NCBI RefSeq assembly: GCF_032884065.1
Contig: NC_088883.1
Coordinates: 23,617,637 to 23,681,636 of the forward strand
Length of the DNA stretch: 64,000 bases
Source of the DNA: Artemia franciscana
Lineage: Eukaryota; Arthropoda; Branchiopoda; Anostraca; Artemiidae
Reading direction: 5' to 3'
The notes under the pieces were generated by a model. That model made no database searches, had not been told where the DNA came from, and was given only the letters and a program-made list of their open reading frames with translations. This document shows positions 57,977 to 64,000 of this stretch, in pieces (the stretch's first letter is position 1; each line of letters opens with the position of its first letter). A program made the translations under genes and the position numbers.

Positions 57977-58095
57977 AACCAGCACCGGCAATGTCAATGA
58001 AAAACCAGCTCCCGGAAAGACCAGATCTCATCGAGTCGGTCCACAAGAAGGGCTACTCTGCTGAGGTGGTCCCCAAGAAGGGCTGCTGTGCTGAG
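57977..58095 (+). CDS. Cysteine-rich small protein, coding exon 2
   Basis: 119 nt, acceptor TTACTTTTAG before 57977 and donor GAG|GTAATT after 58095; enters in phase 1, leaves in phase 0. Encodes EPAPAMSMKNQLPERPDLIE then SVHKKGYSAEVVPKKGCCAE. The last part is an internal duplication: KKGYSAEVV and KKGCCAE derive from a ~27 bp DNA repeat (AAGAAGGGCTACTCTGCTGA and AAGAAGGGCTGCTGTGCTGA). In the second copy Tyr-Ser has become Cys-Cys. So the start of the cysteine cluster arises within a local duplication. Function unknown. Confidence 0.72.
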
Positions 58096-58199
58096 GTAAT
58101 TGTTCTATATCTTTCAGTGAAAACTCTTATTTGGACAAGAAGGGGGATTTTTCTTGTATCAAAACGATTGGGGCGAGTTGGAGGGGGGTAATGATCACT

Positions 58200-58890
58200 A
58201 GGGACAACAGAAGTAGTGCGAAGGTTATGCACGGCATCGTGGGGCAAAACTCAAGGAAATTTGTGCTCTCCTTCTCTTAAGGGTGGCTAGATTTGCTGTT
58301 CGAAGAAGGGAAATGTAAGGCACTTTACCCTCATTGAAGATAATTCTTAGGCACCTTTTTTGAACTGCCTCTATGTCCGACAATTCATTGAAGATGCCAG
58401 GATGCCAAACAGGACAAGCGTATTCGAGGGTAGTAGAAAAATCCTCAAACGATGTGATTTAGGACATTTAAATTTGTTAAGGAGTTTTAGGAAAGAAAAT
58501 GCAGTATCTGTACTTTTAAGAAATCATTAACGTGGCATTCCCATTTTACGTCACTTGAGATGGTAATACCCAGTAATGTCATAGTATTAACAGACATTTA
58601 AGGCGGGATAGGACAGGAGAAAGAAGGGGGAGTTCTTAGGAAACTAATTGTTAAAGCTGTTGACTTTAAAGGGTTGACTCTCATATCACTAGCATCAACT
58701 TCATCTGATATTGAATCCAAGATGTCCATTGGGTTACTTTTTAGATTTTTGAAAGATGTTTCTAAGACAGTTAAAACGTCATCGAATTTCTATCTATCCG
58801 GGAAAACGACACCAAGACTGTTAATTATGGTAAGAAATCAACTTTGGCCTAAGAGGGTTCCCTGGGGTACACCATTATAAATTTGGAGGA
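58200..58890 (-). pseudogene. Non-LTR RT fragment
   Basis: The minus strand reads NGVPQGTLLG (motif B), then with a shift KFDDVLTVLE (motif C area), SDEVDASDMRVNPLKST, and further on LEYACPVWHPGIFNELSDIE, VQKRCLRIIFNE and LLRTANLATLKRRR. This gives palm and thumb of an RT whose motif order fits CR1/Jockey-like elements. Stops and frameshifts present. Confidence 0.75.
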
Positions 58891-60362
58891 GATCAGAGTA
58901 TCTCCACATCCAATGAGATGGATGTGTCTTGTTTTTTATTGCATAGCAGATCAAATCTTGGTGTAATGTTTGAAACTGCTGGACGTAAGACCTCTTCAAC
59001 ATTTTTTATCGCTGAACGATATTGGGATTTAATGTGATTTAAAGCTGAGAAAGTAACTTCACATGAATATGTGGTGTTGAATGGCAGAAGTACAGTTAAC
59101 ACCATATCGGCGATTTTGGGAAATTAAGATCTAGTGCCAATCCAGAATTCAATCAAGGGTTTTTTTATAAATTGTAGTTTTAAGTTTGAGTCACGCGAAA
59201 GCTCAGCAAATTCCTCTTGAGCTTTAAGTGGCAGATGATCAATCTCACTTAAGTCAATCCAAAACAACTTTTGAGTCCAAACTATTTTTGTAAATCAATA
59301 TTTAATATAAGATATGTCCGGAACTGTATTTCTAGCGCTTTTAAGGGATCTACAATGGTTTTTGCAATAAAAGTTTTACGATGAATTTTCTCAATTACAA
59401 AATTGTCAACACTGGAAAACATTTCGAACGAATTTTTTCGACCCAACTTTTCCAAATGCTGATCTTTTTAATAAAACTTTCAATTTTATCGTTTGAAGTA
59501 CATATATCGCAATTTTTTCCTTGAAGAGACAAGTTAAGATCGTATAACTTCGCAAAAATATCTGACAAATAACACAGCTTGGATAGCCACAAGTCATTTT
59601 AAAAAAACCCAGCAAATTCACATTTTCGTTCAATTAAAAATATTTCGATCTCGTCCTTTAATAACAATAATCTTTTTAAACTTTGACCTCTTGACAACTA
59701 TCTTACTTATGCATGTAATAACAAAGTTGTGTAGTTGGAATCCGTATCCTTACAGAGATTTGAAAATAAACGACTGTTAAGGGCATGGCTCTTACTAAAA
59801 TTTATGACCTTAACAGCATTCTGAAGCACATCGTTCAATTCTGGTGCTATCAATCAATTATGAAGCACCCAAACGATTTTTATATGCCGGGACTGTAAGG
59901 TCCCGTCGGTCACGAAAGGGTTAAACTGACTAATTCGGAATAACATGCACTTCGTTCACAATCATACAATGGCTCAATGAAAATAACACGAAATGTTTAC
60001 ATAGTTTCTTCGAAATAACACTTAGAAATTTTGTTGATAATATTTATTAGGATTATTTCGGTTTTAATAGATTGACAAAAATAAATCTACATTTTTTATA
60101 AGTTTCTATAACATCTTTTAATTCATAGTAAGTTTATACAAGATATTATAATGATCGGAATAGAAATGCTGGAATAAACAGTCTTTCCGAACCAGAAGAT
60201 TTTATTATATATTTATCTACGATGATTGTTATTTTTCTTTATAACAATAATTTTACAAGTTAAAAAACATTTTTTGTTAAATTGTATTTTTATCACTTGC
60301 GACCCCATAATTTTGCTACGCGACCTCAAATGGGGTCGCGACCCATAGTTTAATAAGCCCTG
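58890..60362 (-). pseudogene. hAT transposase fragment (ZBED5-like)
   Basis: Minus strand, broken into frames: APELNDVLQNAVKVINFSKS, ALNSRLFSNLCKD, YTTLLLHA followed by a degenerate WLSRG (59650-59850), WLSKLCYLSDIFAKLYDLNL then SLQGKNCDICTSNDKIESF (59440-59592), and the C-terminal dimerisation end VLLPFNTTYSCEVTFSALNH, IKSQYR, PRFDLLCNKKQ (58893-59105). This is the order in hAT transposases related to the ZBED5/FAM200 group. The right edge is CAGGGCTTATTAAACTATGG (complement, ending at 60362) followed by a GTCGCGACCCC palindrome, a plausible terminal inverted repeat. The DDE catalytic region is mostly lost. Confidence 0.75.
60331..60362 (-). repeat. Probable hAT terminal inverted repeat
   Basis: On the minus strand, CAGGGCTTATTAAACTATGG then GTCGCGACCCCA. 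CAGGG-type ends and a nearby GGGGTCGCGACCC palindrome are common in hAT elements. ATGTAGAT next to it would be the target duplication; no second copy was found at the other end. Confidence 0.5.
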
Positions 60363-60379
60363 ATGTAGATCATGAATAG

Positions 60380-60520
60380 TTGTACCTAATATATTAAGCA
60401 TGCGGACCCACTATACTTTAATCCCCCCTAATATCCAAATATATAGCCCAAATTTGTTTCTAAAGTATCATATTTAAAACCTTACTTCGGTAAATTTCAT
60501 TAGGGTAAGCGTCAGATAAA
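60380..60520. repeat. Dispersed repeat, second copy (see 53866-54030)
   Basis: ATATTAAGCATGCGGACC, CACTATACTTTAATCCCCCC, ATATAGCCCAAATTTGTTTC match the copy in intron 1. Confidence 0.6.
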
Positions 60521-60600
60521 CAAATTAAAAAACAGCAGTTTCAAATCTAGGACAGGATTTTTATTTAGAAATTATTGATAAATATTTCTTTCCTTTGCAG

Positions 60601-60765
60601 TGTGGAGAATGTTGCGGCGGAGTTATCGGAGAGTGTGGCCGATGTTGTGAGAGGACTCTCAACGCTTGTGGGACATGCTGCCCAAATTGGAGTATGCGTG
60701 CACGGGTACAAACGGGTGAACTAGACGCGAAATTAGAGTTGGAAAAGTCCATGAATAAAAAGTAG
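60601..60765 (+). CDS. Cysteine-rich small protein, coding exon 3 and stop
   Basis: 165 nt to TAG at 60763-60765, acceptor TTTCCTTTGCAG, phase 0. Encodes CGECCGGVIGECGRCCERTL then NACGTCCPNW, with nine cysteines in 27 residues (CxxCC...CxxCC...CxxCC spacing), and a charged tail (QTGELDAKLELEKSMNKK) without cysteine. Whole protein: 151 residues with 12 cysteines, 11 of them in one block of about 30 residues. The regular CxxCC triplets suggest metal binding or lipid attachment (palmitoylation) rather than secreted disulfides, since no signal peptide is seen. I do not recognise the family. The opposite-strand frame 60561-60752 is a shadow. Confidence 0.72.
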   Translation, partial: CGECCGGVIGECGRCCERTLNACGTCCPNWSMRARVQTGELDAKLELEKSMNKK

Positions 60766-61135
60766 ATTTCGAGCTCGTTTTTATTGTCTGACAGGTTCTT
60801 AAAGACGGGGATTCAGTAAGCTCATGTTTTTGTTCCTCCTGAGAATCAAGAAAAAAAGTAACTGAAGCTTACCTTGCGGTCAAAGACATGATTTGAGGTA
60901 ATTCCGATTGACCTGGCTAATCCATTAGAAATTGCACAGTCCTCTGTGTTTGTACTTGAACTTGTACTAAATCCTGAGGTTGGCATATGCCAATAGCAAG
61001 AACTCGCCGTTGGATATTACTATGTAATTAATTGAGGCTGGGCTTTATTTACTAGTATTAGTAGGGAGTGGGGTGGAATGCCATGGTTAGGTATCCACTG
61101 GGTTTGTCAGGCTGTTACTATATGCTGGCCAGGAT
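60766..61135. other. Downstream of the cysteine-rich gene
   Basis: 3' UTR presumably starts here. No AATAAA within the first few hundred bases; candidates are at about 61873 and 62091-62103. No other feature. Confidence 0.4.
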
Positions 61136-61640
61136 TGATGACATTTTGATCATCATTTTTAGCTAAAACTGGTTGAGGGTAAGCACTTTGAAGAATTTCA
61201 CTTAAAAAAAGACAACTCACATTTTACTGATTACAAATTAGAATTTTCTGATGGTACATTTCTTAGCTGTTTGGTGACACTGCTGCACTGAAGAAAGTGA
61301 CTATTTGGTGATCATCGATGCTCTGTCTGAGTCAGACATAAACTAGCAATTAGTGCTGTTGCTAAGCAGCAATCAATGGCATTGATGACAATTGTGCATC
61401 ATTTTCACCTAAAGTTGTTGAGGATAAACACTTTGGAGAATATTAGATAGAAACGAATCACTCGCAATTAACTGGTTACAGATCCTAATTTGGATATAGC
61501 ATCCATTTTGCTGTTTGGTGATATTGCTGCACACAAGAAGGTGACTATTTGACGACTCCCAGTGCGTTGTCGGATAGACTGAGAGCACAACTTGACATTT
61601 CTTAAAACTAGCGATCAGCACTGTTGCTAAATGTTTTGTC
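61136..61640. repeat. Diverged tandem duplication, ~240 bp units
   Basis: Unit 1 (about 61136-61375) and unit 2 (about 61385-61640) share GATGACA...ATCATTTT...CTAAA...GGTTGAGG, AAGCACTTTGAAGAAT / AAACACTTTGGAGAAT, CTGTTTGGTGA, GCTGCACT / GCTGCACA and GTGACTATTTG. The minus frame 61409-61753 (114 aa) lies partly in unit 2 and has no family I recognise. Confidence 0.6.
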
Positions 61641-63196
61641 TCAGTATATTTGTTTGTAAAGATGGCTACTTTTACCTTGGAAAGCAGGATAATTAGAATA
61701 ATCACCTTTCGAATAAAAGGCCACACAAACACATTTTTACTTGCTTGAAACAACTGCAGACATCACTGAAAGTCACTAAATTCATTTAATCCTGTTAAGA
61801 CACTTCAAGCTGATTCTTCTAGGTCACTTGCACTGATAGTTCCATGCTGTAAATACATCTGAAATGGAAAATAAAATAATAATCCTCTCCCTGTAAACTA
61901 ACTTTTCTTTTCAGTCCTCAGATAAAGTTTTCTTAGAAATTAGAGCATGCGCTCTGTTTCTACTGATTAAATCGAAAATACTTGCTTGACAAGATTCGTT
62001 TCCAACACCTCTATGATTTAGACATAACAAATATTATAATGTCTGCTTATAAAATTTGTAATTTTGAATGATGTTTATCATATCACTCAAATAAAAGAAT
62101 AAACATAAGAGACAATTGGCTTTAAGTTAAAAGCGGATATCGTCTTATTTTCGAGTAAAATATATTAAGTGGAAATGTTGGTTTAAAAAAGGCTGAACTT
62201 TATTAAGCATAAATATTGCTTTTTAACGGACTAAACCTTATAGACCAAAATCGGATTAACGTAGAGTAAGCTTATTTCCCGGGAAATATTCAACTCTGCA
62301 TGGAAAAATTTTCTCCTCCCCCGCATAAAATTCCTCCATAGAAGGTCCCTCCCGAGTAAAATCTTTACTATCCTAGGGAGATTAACCCCCAGACGGCTCT
62401 ATCCTCCCTGCCAATTCCTCCTTTCTTGCGGACCTTTTCGCTTTGAATAAATATCCTTAGGACACTTTCAGTTGAAAAAATAAGTTATATATTTTATTTC
62501 TGATCGTTCTTTCAAGCTATGCCAAAAACCCCACACCCTAAAAGAAATTTTTCATAGGTCGTCCCCTCTCCCTCAACGAAAAGTCTTTCCTACTGAAAAT
62601 TTCCCCATGGAAAATTTATTCTGGTGATAATCTGCGCATGGAAAAATTCTCCTGCAGAATAATGATGTTTATCCTGCCGATTGTCCGAAAGGTGTATCTC
62701 AAAAATAGATTTGGGCTTGAAGTTGGAAGTTTCTGAGAATGCTTAAAGGAGAAAATGGATGGAACGAAGGGCTATGCATCCATGCTACTGCTGATACCAG
62801 TAGGAAGTTCACTTTTAATCATGGATCCCTAATCCTATCCAACAGTTGCAGTTCCGTTTTTGTTGTAGTTCTACTGACAGAAATTTTACTTCCCAATCCT
62901 TCTGTTTGAAGCTAGTGTTTCCACTTGGCATTGTACAGAAAGAAGTAGGCAGAAGTATGTAGATTGGAAGTAGAAACGAAATTCAAATATAAGTAGAAAA
63001 TAAGTAGTTTACGTATAATTTGTTTGAATATTTGAATAGGAAATTAGACTTTCCAAGGCTCATATAAGGCTCGGATAAACGACTTTCATTGCAAAACCAG
63101 CACAAAAATTGAAAGGGATAAAATCAGATGAAATTAGATCTACGTTGTATGGGCAACGTGAGGTGCTACGGCAACGTTTGTTCAGCTTCGCCAAGC

Positions 63197-63220
63197 AAAG
63201 TGTTGCGAGAGCAACACTTT
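63197..63220 (+). repeat. Perfect hairpin, 10 bp stem, GAGA loop
   Basis: AAAGTGTTGC-GAGA-GCAACACTTT. Lies in a GC-richer island (63155-63235) with CAACGTGAGGTGCTACGGCA. Probably part of a repeat end. Confidence 0.7.
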
Positions 63221-63904
63221 GGTTTTGTTTCCTCGTTTCGATTAAACACTGAAGTTGTTAATCTGTAAGGATCATAAAATAAACAAGTCCCCTACATGTC
63301 TTACCACTGGAACCAACATGGTCTTACAATCAAATACACCGGCAACAAATAATAGATACACCAACTAAGCAAACTCATTGCCAAGATAATTATGAACTAT
63401 CAGCAGACTGTTGCTTAAAACTTCCGTATATGTCTCTCAATTGGTATTGGCCTATTTTTGGTTTCAGTGTGTACCTTAATAATGAAGTTACCCCTTTCAA
63501 ACTTTCAAACTGGTACATCTCATGAAGAAAATTGTCTACCAAAAAATGAATGACATATACTATGATCAGCTCATCAAGAGCTATCGACTGCCGTCAAAAA
63601 AAAATAATCTGTGTTAGTTCAAAAGTTGACTTTTTTTGCCGTAAGCCAAGTTTCTAACATCATCACTTAGAAAGGAGCAAAGGATAAACTCTAATTTCTG
63701 TAGCACTGAGAGAACTTTTAAAGTTTAAGAGGCACATCTGATACCATTTCTTTATAGCAATCCCAAGTGCAAAAAAAAAAACAACAAAAAACGAATGATA
63801 AACTCAGTCGATGTTTCTGTAAATTTTTCTATTTATCACTATTATCTATTATCACTTATGAGAATTTTTCAATTATCACTTAAGATATATTGGCTGTGGG
63901 GCCG

Positions 63905-63932
63905 GCATTGCCTGACATTCGTCAGGCAATGC
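63905..63932. repeat. Perfect hairpin, 12 bp stem
   Basis: GCATTGCCTGAC-ATTC-GTCAGGCAATGC, 12 paired bases, 4-base loop, in an otherwise AT-rich background. No T-run follows, so it is not evidence for a terminator. Confidence 0.75.
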
Positions 63933-64000
63933 TCGAAAGTTTACTCGTCCGTCGATACAGAGCACCAACAAACACGTAAAAAATGCTAATTCTGTAAGCT

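Larger units (their letters stand above)
58096..60600 (+). other. Intron 2 of the cysteine-rich gene (~2.5 kb)
   Basis: Bounded by GTAATT and CTTTCCTTTGCAG. Contains, antisense to the gene, a LINE RT fragment (58200-58890) and a hAT transposase fragment (58890-60362). Confidence 0.7.
61641..64000. other. No gene recognised; repeat traces
   Basis: 62280-62680 contains CCTCC..., CATGGAAAAATT and CCCCATGGAAAATTT words that resemble the interior of the hairpin-ended repeat near 35200-35290. 62940-63010 is rich in AAGTAG words. Two strong short hairpins are listed separately. No supportable protein frame. Confidence 0.5.

Noticed and set aside
60561-60752. 63-residue minus frame
   Set aside because: Exact antisense of the cysteine-rich exon 3, which has splice and phase support.
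61409-61753. 114-residue minus frame as a gene
   Set aside because: Half of it lies in a diverged tandem duplication, no recognisable domain or splice context; kept only as a note.

Overview
This is eukaryotic, repeat-saturated DNA, most likely from an arthropod. The evidence is spliceosomal introns, non-LTR retrotransposons, Penelope-like and hAT remnants, Helitrons and very long (TA)n arrays. Some dispersed repeats, such as the family whose end carries an ACAGTT(T/C)GT hairpin followed by a GTAAGGAGCGACC-like stretch, remind me of the brine shrimp Artemia. That is recollection, not a search, so I only suggest a crustacean. I see no bacterial operons, tRNA, rRNA or CRISPR array. Most open frames are transposon fragments or low-complexity artefacts.

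Two host genes can be supported. (1) The 5' part of a dynamin-related GTPase of the Drp1/DNM1L type lies on the minus strand: exon 1 at 40290-40391, exon 2 at 17868-18012, exon 3 at 15360-15565. Splice sites and phases agree and together encode 151 residues up to the DLPG box. Intron 1 is about 22.3 kb and consists almost entirely of transposons. Later exons were not found in the window. (2) A small, unrecognised cysteine-rich protein of 151 residues lies on the plus strand in three coding exons (53004-53175, 57977-58095, 60601-60765). Its first intron appears to use a GC-AG splice pair. None of the long open frames shows this gene as a whole.

Layout: 1-7.4 kb holds non-LTR retrotransposon pieces, a four-copy ~230 bp tandem repeat, an EN-RT element with one frameshift and a (TA)n array. 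7.4-14.7 kb holds degenerate tandem and inverted repeats and one more RT fragment. 14.7-18.0 kb carries Drp1 exons 3 and 2 plus RTE-like fragments. 18.5-26.1 kb is a cluster of minus-strand Helitrons, one with an almost intact Rep-helicase gene. 26.5-38.3 kb is a nest of non-LTR elements, including one LINE inserted into another on the opposite strand. 38.7-40.2 kb is an interrupted inverted repeat just downstream of Drp1 exon 1. 40.96-47.06 kb is a plus-strand, head-to-tail Helitron series with a Penelope-like fragment. 47.2-52.2 kb holds dispersed repeats. 53-60.8 kb is the cysteine-rich gene, whose second intron holds RT and hAT fragments. 60.8-64 kb has only diverged repeats and two strong hairpins.

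The Helitrons share a 5' end (TC followed by TATATATA and AAGTTGTCTG), several CREB/ATF-type TGACGTCA octamers, internal minisatellites, a (TA)n tract at a fixed position after the helicase gene, and a 3' GC-rich hairpin followed by CTAG. They abut head to tail in both clusters. Everything here is read by eye; no homology search was run.
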